This document shows positions 54,925 to 64,000 of a stretch of 64,000 nt of DNA, one piece after another. This DNA comes from Mayamaea pseudoterrestris (lineage: Eukaryota > Bacillariophyta > Bacillariophyceae > Sellaphorales > Sellaphoraceae), in assembly GCA_027923505.1 (NCBI GenBank), contig BROI01000007.1:496001-560000 (forward strand). Reading direction: 5' to 3'. The notes below the pieces were generated by a model, which saw only the letters and a program-made list of their open reading frames with translations, searched no databases and was not told the DNA's origin. Every line of letters begins with the position of its first letter. Position 1 is the stretch's first letter. The position numbers were made by a program, and so were the translations under genes.

Positions 54925-56610
54925 TTATCGATCGCCATAATTTGATGGAATGCCCTGCTGGCCTAGTATCGCTGCCTGGACTTCAGATTCGCCATGCTTG
55001 ACCTGTAAGCCTTTATATTCTCGTTGCTTGAGAAATTGTGCAGCAACGCTTTTATATGCGGTAATTTGGCCTTGTCCGGGTAGCGCTTGTAAATTAATCA
55101 TTTCATCTCCTGTCGATGGCGCTGACTCAAACTTGCCTGTCGCAACATTAAAATAAGGCTCGTCCCTGTCATCATCACGCGACGAGCCCCCAGCGCTGTC
55201 AAGCTTCAAATAATCGTCAACGATTGACAAACAGTCTTCGACACGCATAGAATATGGCTGATCGCCCCAGTTGACAATACCCAATGACATGAGCAGCTCA
55301 AATGGCGTCAAGACAATCGTCGAGAAATCACTCTCATCATCCAACAATGCATGCTCCGGACATGCCAGCAGGACGTAACATTCAATTTCAGCAAAGTTGG
55401 CCAACTTGGCTGGATTAATCTTCCCAACGCAAACCGTGTAAGAGCTTCTCCCACACGCATCAATCACACGCTGCAAACGAGACACGGCCTTTTGCATGCG
55501 AGGATCGGCTAGACTCGCGACGAGCAGACCAAATACAGATACTTGTCGCGCCTTGTTGACCAAGTAGAAACGGCGATTCAATTTGCGGGCAAATGATGGA
55601 TCCAGCGATGTCTCTAGTTGTTTGCGGCTGGGATGGTACGACCAAAACTGCAGTGGCTGAGGAGTACTGGATAACAATTGCATCGCGATGTTAAGAAACT
55701 GTCGACTGTTGGGATCTCCAATGTACAAGACTGTAAATGTGCTCAAGTCCAGTCGAGGTGGAAGCTCCAAGCCTCCCACAAGTAGTACGTCATGATTACA
55801 GTGATCAATTTCACTATCATGCTTTCCCGACATAAGTGGCTCACTCATTGGTTGTTCTTCAATCTTTTCATTTATGTTACTACACGCAGCTCCAGATGAC
55901 GGAGGTGACGTCGAACAACATTCCGCTCTGGAGCAAGCGTCACCCGTCGCTGCTACATGTAGATGCTCTGGTAATTTTGCGTCTCCGGCAATCACCAGCA
56001 GATCTCCTTGCTCCCCTAATCTCGTCTGTAAGTCTTCCATGACATGATGATACGAAGTGTCGTAAAGAAGCAATAATCTTCGAGGAGTGTTCATTTCGGC
56101 TATGAAAGACGTCACCTGCTCCACGCAGTCCTGGACATCAATCTCATAGTTTCCAAAGCAGTAAATTATCTTAGTTTCATCACTTGCTGAGCTTGTCTTT
56201 GTGATTGCCTGGCGACTCAAGCAGGCATGTCCAAAATGAACTAAAAGGCTAGCCTGCAAATGCTGGGCAGCAATGGTATCGGGGCAGCATGGCGCAAAAG
56301 TTGTATCTCCCAAGACAAAGACGAGCGAGTCTGGCAGCGCGTCTTGCAGAAACTGACACACATCGGGTGCGTCCTGCAGTAGTTCATCGGGAAACTGAAG
56401 AGCAATGGATGTGTAGCTCTCTTTGCTTTTGTTTGAAGCCGAGGGTGCAAGACTTGCCACGAGCGAGTCGAGTTGATAAAAATCCAGTAGCGAAGCCTCG
56501 CCTCGTGGACATTCTGGAAGATCATCAGTCTCGCCCGCTTGTTCGCGAATCACACGAGACCCATCATCAAAAATGAGCTGCGGAGCCGATGATCGATTGG
56601 ACGAAGACAT
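54925..56610 (-). CDS. DPH2: Diphthamide biosynthesis protein 2
   Basis: Single exon, 561 residues. Partner of Dph1 in the first step of diphthamide formation on elongation factor 2. Family features: SIALQFPDELLQDAPDVCQF, VLGDTTFAPCCPDTIAAQHL, LLVHFGHACLSRQ, IIYCFGNYEIDVQDCVEQ, KINPAKLANFAEIECYVLLA, LTPFELLMSLGIVNWGD. The sites correspond to those in Dph1 that hold the iron-sulphur cluster; Dph2 of eukaryotes keeps only some of the cysteines. A Ser/Cys-rich loop of about 70 residues in the middle is an insertion of low conservation. The C-terminus EYKGLQVKHGESEVQAAILG is the usual DPH2 end. Confidence 0.95.
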   Translation of the reverse strand: MSSSNRSSAPQLIFDDGSRVIREQAGETDDLPECPRGEASLLDFYQLDSLVASLAPSASNKSKESYTSIALQFPDELLQDAPDVCQFLQDALPDSLVFVLGDTTFAPCCPDTIAAQHLQASLLVHFGHACLSRQAITKTSSASDETKIIYCFGNYEIDVQDCVEQVTSFIAEMNTPRRLLLLYDTSYHHVMEDLQTRLGEQGDLLVIAGDAKLPEHLHVAATGDACSRAECCSTSPPSSGAACSNINEKIEEQPMSEPLMSGKHDSEIDHCNHDVLLVGGLELPPRLDLSTFTVLYIGDPNSRQFLNIAMQLLSSTPQPLQFWSYHPSRKQLETSLDPSFARKLNRRFYLVNKARQVSVFGLLVASLADPRMQKAVSRLQRVIDACGRSSYTVCVGKINPAKLANFAEIECYVLLACPEHALLDDESDFSTIVLTPFELLMSLGIVNWGDQPYSMRVEDCLSIVDDYLKLDSAGGSSRDDDRDEPYFNVATGKFESAPSTGDEMINLQALPGQGQITAYKSVAAQFLKQREYKGLQVKHGESEVQAAILGQQGIPSNYGDR

Positions 56611-56867
56611 GGTCGTCGACGAGGAATTTGTGACGAGATGGATGGAGCCGCCCGAAGAATATAGAGTCGCACCGGTTCAGCTGTAGTGCCGGTCCGACTC
56701 ACGAGTTGTTTTGGCGGCATGTTATATCATACGTAGTACTCGAGTACAGCAGAGCCGATAAGTAGCATCTCATGTTATTGCAAACGAAGGTTAATGTTTT
56801 TAAAGATGTATAGTAATACATACTATCGGTGCAGGTGCAGGATCATATCATAGGCAGCTACAATTTA

Positions 56868-57532
56868 CTACTCAGCGTCAAGTCGATGGATCGTACTCTC
56901 CGCATCCTTGAGGTTTGTGTCAGATGGTGCAGCGTCAACTTTATTTCCATTTATCAATGCAGCACCATCACTAGTTACATTCAGCTGCATGGGAGTATAC
57001 TCAAATTCGTCCTGCTGTTCATTATCCGAGTCATCTCCGCTCGCTACACTTCCAGTTGCAATACCAAGTTTTGTCAAGTTTTGCTTACGCTTCTTGGCTT
57101 CCTTTTGTTTCTGTCGCTTCTTTCGTCGCTTATTGGTTCGTTCCTCGGCTTGCGCTTGGTTCAATTCGAGCTGACGTTGAAACTCTAAATCGGCCTGCTG
57201 CTCAGCGTCTTGCTCGTCCAGCTGCTTTAAACGATCCATCTCTCGAGCCCGTGCATGGCGATAAGTATGAAACTCACCAGATCCTGCGCCGGCAGTAGAA
57301 CCATAAGGATTGATAATCTTCTCTGGGCGGACTGTCGCGGAGATTGCGAACGCAGCAATGTGAGCGATTGATGGGAGACGGGATGACACAAACATTTTGC
57401 TGTCTACACTTCGTTTAACTCACCTGTACCACCCTTGGCAGCATCGGAAGATCCTTTCGCTTGATCATAGCTTACAGTTCGTACGTTGGACTGGTTGTCC
57501 GCATATGCTTGGACGGAGGAATAGCGGCCCAT
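56868..57532 (-). CDS. PRKRIP1: PRKRIP1-like splicing factor (DUF1168)
   Basis: Exon 1 (57532-57424) and exon 2 (57331-56868), 92-bp intron, 190 residues. The splice joins TV to RPEKIINPYGSTAGAGSGEF. The signature AGAGSGEFHTYRHARAREMDR is the heart of the family, followed by a long charged helix (FQRQLELNQAQAEERTNKRR, KKRQKQKEAKKRKQ). In humans this protein bridges parts of the catalytic spliceosome. The acidic C-terminal third is variable. Length agrees with the human protein (184). Confidence 0.92.
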
Positions 57533-57908
57533 GGTGACTTCTGTGAGAAAAGTGTGCGTCGTTCTGTGGGAATTTGTTGATTGTCGCACCACGATCGTTG
57601 CGACACGTTGCTGCCGCGCCGACGCGCCATTCGTCGACACTAGCCAAAAGTGTACACTGAGAATGACTCTTGAGTACCACTCGAAACTTTAGTCTTTAAG
57701 TAACGTTGTCGAAAGGAAGACCCCGTTTCCGTTGGCGCTTGAAATGAATGTCGAGGCACGTCCGAAAATCTCGAATACAAAAAGGCCGGTGAATGAGCAA
57801 GCACATCATGACCCCTCCGGCTTGGTTTTGGAACGATTGCGTCCTTCCGAGAGCGAACAAAAGCGACCAACCAGCAACAGGAGCCTAACACGTAGCAATC
57901 AATTATTT
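57533..57908. promoter_or_regulatory. Divergent intergenic region
   Basis: 376 bp between the PRKRIP1 start and the signal-peptide ATG of the next gene. The frame of the next gene stays open upstream to an ATG at 57744, so part of this may be coded if that start is used. Confidence 0.5.
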
Positions 57909-60315
57909 ATGCGGAACATGAAAGGGATGGTATCGATTCTGCTGCTCGCCCTCGTCGCAAGCTGTTCCGCAGAGCGTGACTCTTTCACGGAACAACAGTC
58001 CAGGCATCGACGACAAAAGTCATCTTACCTGCGACGAGCCATAAGACAGATCGATACGGCCCATAGACAGCTGTCGTACAGCGACGAATATGCTGCTGCT
58101 AGTGTGGGATACGCTCACGGAAGCAAGTATGCCGATCCAAGCAGTAGACACAATGGCTTTGTACCTCCGCCGCCACCGCCGAGACCCAACGACAGCTACT
58201 ACTCCTACTACACATCCAAAGGTACAAAAGCGACAAAAGGATCAAAATCTGTCAAGGGGACCATTTTAAGCAAGTCGAGTAAAGGAACCATACCAAGTTT
58301 TTCGGATGGCGAAGGCTATTTCACACCGCCGCCCAGCCATTCGACGACTTCTGCACCACAAACCTCGCATCCGACGACAAATGCTCCGTCTACTTCGTCA
58401 CCTTCTACAATGCCGTCGCTCCCAGCAAAAAAGGGCGTCGGTCGGCCACAAAAGTTGCCCGACATTCTTCCAGACTACAGTCTGGATCGATACTCTGACG
58501 ATGAAGCTACCGGTGACGAAGACCCGACAGGAGGCGATGTCAATGTCACCAATGCGACGAGCACCTCTGCTGCATTGGACGAGTTCACAGCTGCCAGTGA
58601 TCCCCATGCATGGCAGCAAGACTTTCAGCTAAGTAACGTGGAGCTTCAAATGTTGCAGAATGCCGAAGAATATCCAGCATCGACAGCGACGACTGCGCAA
58701 GTGACAATCCAAAGCAATACCTGTGAGCTTGGTTCCACTGGCTTCTACGGTGAACCAATTGGAACAGTCTACGACATTACATTTATATATCAGGCTTTAC
58801 TGACGAGCAATGCAACGGACACGATACTGCAGACCGAAGTTGCACCGGCACTTGACATTGGCATTCCGGAAGCGTTGTTGCCATCATTCTTTTCCGAGTG
58901 CAGCAACAGCCGTCGTCGATTACAAATGGCGGCAGCAACTATTGAGGGAGTGAGCCGCATGCAGACGGACTATGTCGTCATGGATCCGAATTGTAAGTAA
59001 TGAAGGAGTTGTTTTGTTTGCGATACATGCAGGATTCTCACTCACTGCTACTACCCTTTTTTAACTCTCTGCTACTACCCTTCTTCGACAGTATGCGTGG
59101 GAGGAGCTTCCGAAGGCAACTGCTACGTGTTTTCTGGATCCATCAATGTGTTTGGTGATAACTTTTACACTCAGAATGACGTTGAAAACACTGTAATGCC
59201 AGTGATTCAAAAAGTAATACAGAGTGGCCAGCTAACGTCCTTGAGCCCGTATTTAGAGAAAGTCACATACTTGGAAAGTGGTCTAGTAACAAGCAATCCA
59301 GTGCCTACGACTGCCCCAAAACCGACTGCCGCACCAGTGCCGACTCGACCGGGAGCTTCCCCAACGATTGCGCCCGTTCCAGTGACGCCTACGGTGAGTG
59401 CACCCACATTCTTCCCACCGACACCATCTGCACAGGTGCCATCGATACCGACCGCTCCGTCAGCACCGTCGACAAGCGGAACTGCCGCGCCCACTCCAAC
59501 TACTGGATCTCTTGCTCCGACGCCCGGAGTGCCAAGCCAACCGACACAGTCGCCTATGGCAGTTTCTGCAGCACCAAACGCATCGCCATCGTCAAAGTCG
59601 AAGCGAGGTGTCGACAGGGTTCCATGGTGGGGCTGGCTACTTATCGCGTTGTTCGGATTCGCTGTTCTTGCCGTTATTTGTTACCTCGCTCTAGCGGAAG
59701 ATGATGGACCTCGATCCAAGCCAAGTAGCAGTGATGTGCCTGATAAAGACGGCGATGCTTCCTACGAGCCTCCCGGAGGCGACGGGTATGTTCCGCCGGG
59801 TGGTGTAGACTCTTACGCAGACACAATGGATACGAGCGCGTTTCGAATACAGCCACCAAGTGGAAGCCTAGGAGTTGTACAAGAAGTGGGCGAGAACCAG
59901 GACGGCTTTCAATACGGAGATGAAGGTGAAGACGATGAAGGCGAAACATATGAGGACGATGAAGACGCTGAGGGAGACGAAGAATACGAAGAGGGAGACG
60001 AAGGGGAAGAAGACGGAGATGATGACGAGGAAGGAGAGTATGAGGACGGAGAAGAGTATGAAGAAGGTGATGAAGAATATGATGATGGCGATGAAGAAGG
60101 TGAAGAATATGATGACGAGTATGAAGAAGGTGAAGAAGAGCCGTAAGTACAGTAGCGTGACTCGATGTGCATATGTTTTGTGCATCACATGTGTACCTTA
60201 CTCATGCTCCTTCAATACCAGCGTTAGCGGAGACGAAGAAGATGAAGGTTCATACTACGAGGAGGAAACCATGGAAACACCCGATGAGAGCGACGGCCAA
60301 AGGCAGTGGAGGTAA
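57909..60315 (+). CDS. PT-rich type I membrane protein with acidic tail
   Basis: Three exons (57909-58992, 59092-60142, 60222-60315), introns of 99 and 79 bp, 742 residues. I chose the ATG at 57909 because it begins a signal peptide (MKGMVSILLLALVASCSA); an ATG at 57744 would add 55 polar residues before it. The outer part has Ser/Lys repeats (KGTKATKGSKSVKGTILSKS), Pro/Thr repeats (TTSAPQTSHPTTNAPSTSSP), a Cys-containing globular domain of about 200 residues that spans the first intron (TCELGSTGFYGEPIGTVYDI, SECSNSRRRL, LCVGGASEGNCYVFSG), and a second PT stalk. One membrane segment (WWGWLLIALFGFAVLAVICYLAL) leads to a cytoplasmic tail that is nearly all Glu, Asp, Gly and Tyr. Similar secreted/membrane proteins are common in diatoms and may serve in the cell wall or in adhesion. 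Confidence 0.85.
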
Positions 60316-60907
60316 TGGTGGCTTTTGTTAAAGCGCAGGTATACCAATATTTTTTCATAAAGCTCAAAGACACTTCGTACCCATGTCGATTCCTTTATTT
60401 TGTGGGGTTGTATCGGAAATAGACTACATGGGGTAGTGCTTGGATGCCACACCTAAGTATAACGAAGCTGGTTACTGTTTGGATGTCTGCCCTCCCATAT
60501 ATTCCAGGCTACATCAGTGCTAGAAATGAGGTAACTGCACCAATCTCACCACTTACTGGCTGGTCTTTGGCAAATGCTGCCTATACCCATTCCAAGCACC
60601 AGAAGGTGATGTAGAAAGTACGACTGATTCATATCTAGCCCCTCAAGGGTCCAAAGTCTGCCACCGGGACGGCGTATAATGGTGCGGCCACCATCACCCA
60701 TTGCAGTTGGTCGACAGCTCTCTGATATTAATGATGTAAAACAGCCCAGCAAGTTCAAAAATCCTGTAGCAAACGTGAAAAGTTAAAGCCTTTTTCGTCG
60801 GAGCGGTACTCGTACTTTGGAAGAAACCGCCCGCCCCATTCGATCTTCTGCACTTCTACACACAAAGCAAATGAACAGTAAAGCAAGTCTTTTCTAGCCT
60901 TACAGTA
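60316..60907. other. Intergenic region
   Basis: About 590 bp. Frames exist on both strands at 60540-60770 (for example IIRRPGGRLWTLEGLDMNQS on the minus strand) but without start context or a recognised family; this could be a repeat fragment. The last 130 bp include the promoter of CCDC25. Confidence 0.45.
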
Positions 60908-61638
60908 ATGGTGCTTTACTTTAAAAGCAGATGCGGCGAGTACACACTCTACATGGGAAAAGACAAGTATGAGAATGAGGACTTGATTAAATATGGACAT
61001 CCAGAAGACGTATGGTTTCACGTGGACGACCTCTCATCGGCTCATGTATACTTGAGAATGAAGCCTGAAATGTCATTGGATGACGTACCTGAGGACCTTT
61101 TGATTGACTGTGCTTCTCTGGTGAAGGCAAACTCTATACAAGGCTGCAAAGTGAGTCGCTTTTAAGAGCCCGGCGGAGTGCGATGAGATCGGTCGCACCT
61201 CACTATTTCTCTCTATTACTTTTCTCTTTCATCAAGAAATCTTCAGTATACGTAGTCTATACGCGATGGAAGAATCTCAAAAAGACGTCTGACATGGTCG
61301 AAGGCCAAGTCTCATATCATAGACCAGACAATGTGCGGCGAATAGCGGTCGAGAAGAATAATACGATTGTTCGCCAAATAGAAAAGACGAGGAAGGAACT
61401 TTATCCAGATCTCGCCAAGGAACAGAGTGATCGACTCCATGAGATTCAGCGAGGAAAGAAACAAGAGTACAAACGTGCAGCAAAAGAAAAGCAGGTTGCA
61501 GTCATGCAGGCGAGGCAGGAGAAGGAAGCAAGGTCGTACGACCGAATTCAAGGGACTGAAGAGAGCCTATTAGCAAATCAAGTAGAAGCAACTGCGGACG
61601 CTACTGCGGCAGAGGAATATGAAGATGACTTCTTTTAA
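60908..61638 (+). CDS. CCDC25: CCDC25-like protein (NFACT-R domain)
   Basis: Exon 1 (60908-61150) and exon 2 (61237-61638), 86-bp intron, 214 residues (human 208). The NFACT-R domain is plain: [52 protein letters not shown], then across the splice [19 protein letters not shown] and [19 protein letters not shown] charged helix ([33 protein letters not shown]) and an acidic end (EEYEDDFF) follow. Related domains in NEMF/Rqc2 act in ribosome-associated quality control; the precise role of CCDC25 in algae is unknown. Confidence 0.95.
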
Positions 61639-61668
61639 ACCTGTAAAAATTGTAACTTATATTATCGC

Positions 61669-63612
61669 CTAGTATCGTTTGATCTTTTTACTTTGCTTGC
61701 TCGTCAGATTGTCATAGTCCAACTCCAGGTAGTAAGTTTCCTTGCGATCTGGATCAGAAAGGCGTTCCTCATGTAGTTTCAGCTTGACCGAACCAGTCGG
61801 TCGTTGCTCATGACTAAATGTGCGCTGAAAGAACTGCTCGATGATAAGGCGGTCGTCTATCGAAAGGCGATTCGATCGCTCCTGAAGCAATTGCCGCCAG
61901 TCTTGCTGGCGATGATGAGCATGAATTGCGTCATGTTGCGACTCTGCTTGACGTGTAACAGATTCGTCGTGTGTATGGGAAGCTGTGTGTCCAGTGTCCT
62001 CGGTCGTTGCAGAAACAGAACCCGTCTTGGTTTGCTGATATGCCGAGAGAGCTGCAGCCGCAGCTGCTGCGGCCGCAGACGAACCCGCTTGTAAGGTCGT
62101 TTCATTATTCGTAGAACCTGCAGCAGGAGCTTCGGCGCCATTGGCTGTCTTGACAACCTTTGCTTTGTCTTGCTCAACCGCGAGTGCCGCAGCATCCGCC
62201 TTGCGCTTCTTCTTCATTTGCGTACCAGCTGCGGACAAGTCAGCCGCTTGCTGCTTCCGAAACTGATCCTGAACTTCTGTAACATCCATCATTTTCATCT
62301 TGGATCGCTGATGTGAATTTCGCTCAGCAGCCAGCTGTGACCTTGATGCAGAAGCTGCCGCAACCATCGACGCAGATAAACTAGCTGCTGCTGATCCACT
62401 ATTGCCGCTACTCGCAGTTTGATTGCGTTGAAGGCCGCTCTTCTTGTTACGGAGCAAGGCTTGCGCCGCACCAGCCTTGCGCGCCTTGAGAATGGGCTGC
62501 GTTCGCACATTTCCAGCGGTTGGCCCTCGACTCGTCGCAGACGACATGCCTGGTCGCGCCAGTGGTTTGGTTGGCATGAGAAACATGGATGACTTCTTCT
62601 TGACGGGTTGTTTCGTGGTTGTGCGACTAGCTGCTGCGCCTGCTGGAGCCGTGGAGTCTGCTGATGCAGCCATGGCTGCTTCGGAGGAGGGTCGTGCTGA
62701 TCCATTGTTTGCTTGGGGGCTGGCCATGCTAGCGTTTGCCTTGACCGATGCCATGCCGGCGGCAGTGACAGTGTCGTGTGTTTGCTCCTCCATTGCCTTG
62801 AGTTCCTCCATTTTGGCATCCATGTGCAAAATCTCGGCTGATTCATTGACTTTAAAATGCTGATGCGGCGCAGTAACTTCTGGAAGTACTTGTTGTAGTA
62901 CAGATGGAGACAAGAGGGCGTAGTAGAAGGGAGCTAGCGTAGGATCAGCATCCGCAGTTGCTGCCATGAATCTTTGCGGATTGTTGGCATCTTCTTCGTC
63001 GTCGGAATCAAATTCGTACTGCTCAGTCTGTTTGATGCGCGCATTGACTCTTTGTAATATCTTTTTGCATGTTTTATCCAACACCTTTTTTGCTTCGGTG
63101 CCCATATTTGCTGTCTCTTGAGGCAAGTCTGGTGAAGCATCACTGTCCCTGCTGGCAATTTTGTATTGCACGAGTCCAGCAATGACTCGAACCCACTCGT
63201 CGTAGGTTTTCGTCGTCTGAGCCTCCTGGAGTATCTTGGACACTTCTGCATCCATCTCTTCAATTTCATCCTCGTTACTAATGCTGCGTGCATTGTCGTT
63301 TTCTCCTGCAGAATCGAGCCCAAGCAAGGCAATGAGTATTCGCAACTGCGTCGACTTGTTTGTTTTGACAAGAATTTTTCGGATGCGTCGCAGGTACTGT
63401 CGAGCTGAGTAAGGCTGATTACTGCTAGAACTAGTCGTCGCGCTCACAACGACGCGCAAGGCTGGCGTGACAATCGCCTTGGTCAATTCCAAGCTGGAGA
63501 AGGGCGATCGTAGTTTGCTTTCAATACTTGTCAAAAAAGCATCCAAGTCCCCGACGATATCATCGTCATCATCCGAATCAGAATTGGCATTATTTCCTTC
63601 AGCGTCTGACAT
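61669..63612 (-). CDS. NELF-A-like protein (tentative)
   Basis: Single exon, 647 residues. N-terminus: acidic start (NSDSDDDDDIVGDLDAFL), then a helical domain (SSLELTKAIVTPALRVVV, YLRRIRKILVKTNKSTQL, RILIALLGLD, DEWVRVIAGLVQYKIA) that resembles the folded N-terminal part of negative elongation factor A. A long Ala/Ser/Lys-rich linker follows. The last 90 residues (NRLSIDDRLIIEQFF, PTGSVKLKLHEERLSD, YYLELDYDNLTSKQSKKIKR) match the order of the NELF-A C-terminal block: a helix ending in F, then I-K-L-S-E, then E-M-N-Y and a W/R-K-K-Y end. NELF pauses RNA polymerase II. The match is by eye and moderate; another nuclear factor is possible. Confidence 0.88.
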   Translation of the reverse strand: MSDAEGNNANSDSDDDDDIVGDLDAFLTSIESKLRSPFSSLELTKAIVTPALRVVVSATTSSSSNQPYSARQYLRRIRKILVKTNKSTQLRILIALLGLDSAGENDNARSISNEDEIEEMDAEVSKILQEAQTTKTYDEWVRVIAGLVQYKIASRDSDASPDLPQETANMGTEAKKVLDKTCKKILQRVNARIKQTEQYEFDSDDEEDANNPQRFMAATADADPTLAPFYYALLSPSVLQQVLPEVTAPHQHFKVNESAEILHMDAKMEELKAMEEQTHDTVTAAGMASVKANASMASPQANNGSARPSSEAAMAASADSTAPAGAAASRTTTKQPVKKKSSMFLMPTKPLARPGMSSATSRGPTAGNVRTQPILKARKAGAAQALLRNKKSGLQRNQTASSGNSGSAAASLSASMVAAASASRSQLAAERNSHQRSKMKMMDVTEVQDQFRKQQAADLSAAGTQMKKKRKADAAALAVEQDKAKVVKTANGAEAPAAGSTNNETTLQAGSSAAAAAAAAALSAYQQTKTGSVSATTEDTGHTASHTHDESVTRQAESQHDAIHAHHRQQDWRQLLQERSNRLSIDDRLIIEQFFQRTFSHEQRPTGSVKLKLHEERLSDPDRKETYYLELDYDNLTSKQSKKIKRY

Positions 63613-64000
63613 TTTTATGCAATCAATGAAGCAGCAGGATATGAGTAAGAATATTTGTCATCGAACGCGAGCTTGTTCTCATGGTCGAGAGAAACGCAAC
63701 CGCGCGATGATGACGTCACGACACCGGTCCGACTTGATGACGTTTTGTCCCACTTTTCGATTTGAACGCCATGGAGATTGATGCGACTCCGACCTGCGAC
63801 GAGCTCTCGCGACATCATACTGCACCAACAATTAAACCAAAGGCATGGCTTGGATATACCGGTAGCAATACGCTTCTCTTGAATAAGATCGTCGCATTGG
63901 CTGCTTTCGTTTTAGGGTGAACGACCCATAGCAAAGCTCACAGTCTGTCGTTGAAAGAGCAGTTCAGCAGCACGCGAAACGAAGGCGCGACGACGGGCGA
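63613..64000. other. Intergenic to the window edge
   Basis: About 390 bp, promoter side of the NELF-A-like gene. A TACCGGTAGC motif is at 63857-63866. No gene seen. Confidence 0.5.

Noticed and set aside
59868-60188. Hydrophobic and Ser/Pro frames antisense to the acidic tail of the PT-rich protein
   Set aside because: They mirror the GAA/GAT-rich coding run on the other strand; composition explains them.
63467-63781. 104-codon plus-strand frame at the end of the window
   Set aside because: Mostly antisense to the NELF-A-like gene; no domain.

Overview
The window is nuclear DNA of a photosynthetic stramenopile, almost certainly a diatom. The evidence is the gene content: a plastid-type MGDG synthase and other proteins with a signal peptide followed by an aromatic or small residue (two-part plastid leader), a Pro-Thr-rich membrane protein ending in leucine-rich repeats, an orphan family built round a G-D-N-P-x-V-S motif, a four-module Cys/His protein of a kind I associate with diatoms, a bZIP factor with a stramenopile-style C-terminal domain, and a Copia element close to the diatom CoDi group. 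Genes are dense, lie on both strands, and have none to two short GT-AG introns (65-155 bp). I found 24 protein genes I can support, one degraded Copia element, an unclassified tandem repeat, and no tRNA, rRNA or CRISPR.

Layout. 0.2-14.9 kb: a TM9/nonaspanin membrane protein, a DUF1826 protein, a bZIP factor, an orphan diatom-type protein, two membrane proteins (one with PT-rich and LRR parts), DPH1, and a Derlin with a leader and acidic spacer. 15.3-22.7 kb: a repeat island in which a minus-strand Copia element lies between copies of an older repeat; two of those copies form a clean 347-bp tandem whose unit looks like exon plus intron. 23.1-33.5 kb: a SWIM+RING putative ubiquitin ligase, then Raptor (TORC1) and condensin subunit CAP-D2 facing away from each other over a 229-bp shared promoter. 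33.9-39.1 kb: three tandem inward-rectifier-type potassium channels. 39.9-46.7 kb: the duplicated Cys/His-module protein, a probable plastid protein, and MGDG synthase. 46.9-63.6 kb: a large disordered RS/polyQ protein, an ELG1/ATAD5-like PCNA unloader with an IPT/TIG-like insert, DPH2, the splicing factor PRKRIP1, a PT-rich membrane protein, CCDC25, and a NELF-A-like protein.

Functional links. DPH1 and DPH2, the two halves of the enzyme that starts diphthamide synthesis, lie in the same 64 kb, about 41 kb apart. Raptor and CAP-D2 share an intergenic space. Otherwise the genes are ordinary nuclear neighbours, not operons. The most unusual items are the three Kir-like channels (altered selectivity filter and a zinc-finger-like insert), the IPT/TIG-like insert in the ELG1 homologue, a possible Fe/2-oxoglutarate triad in the DUF1826 protein, the exon-like 347-bp tandem, and an intergenic TACCGGTA motif that recurs six times.

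All calls come from reading the sequence and remembered family features. No database search was possible.
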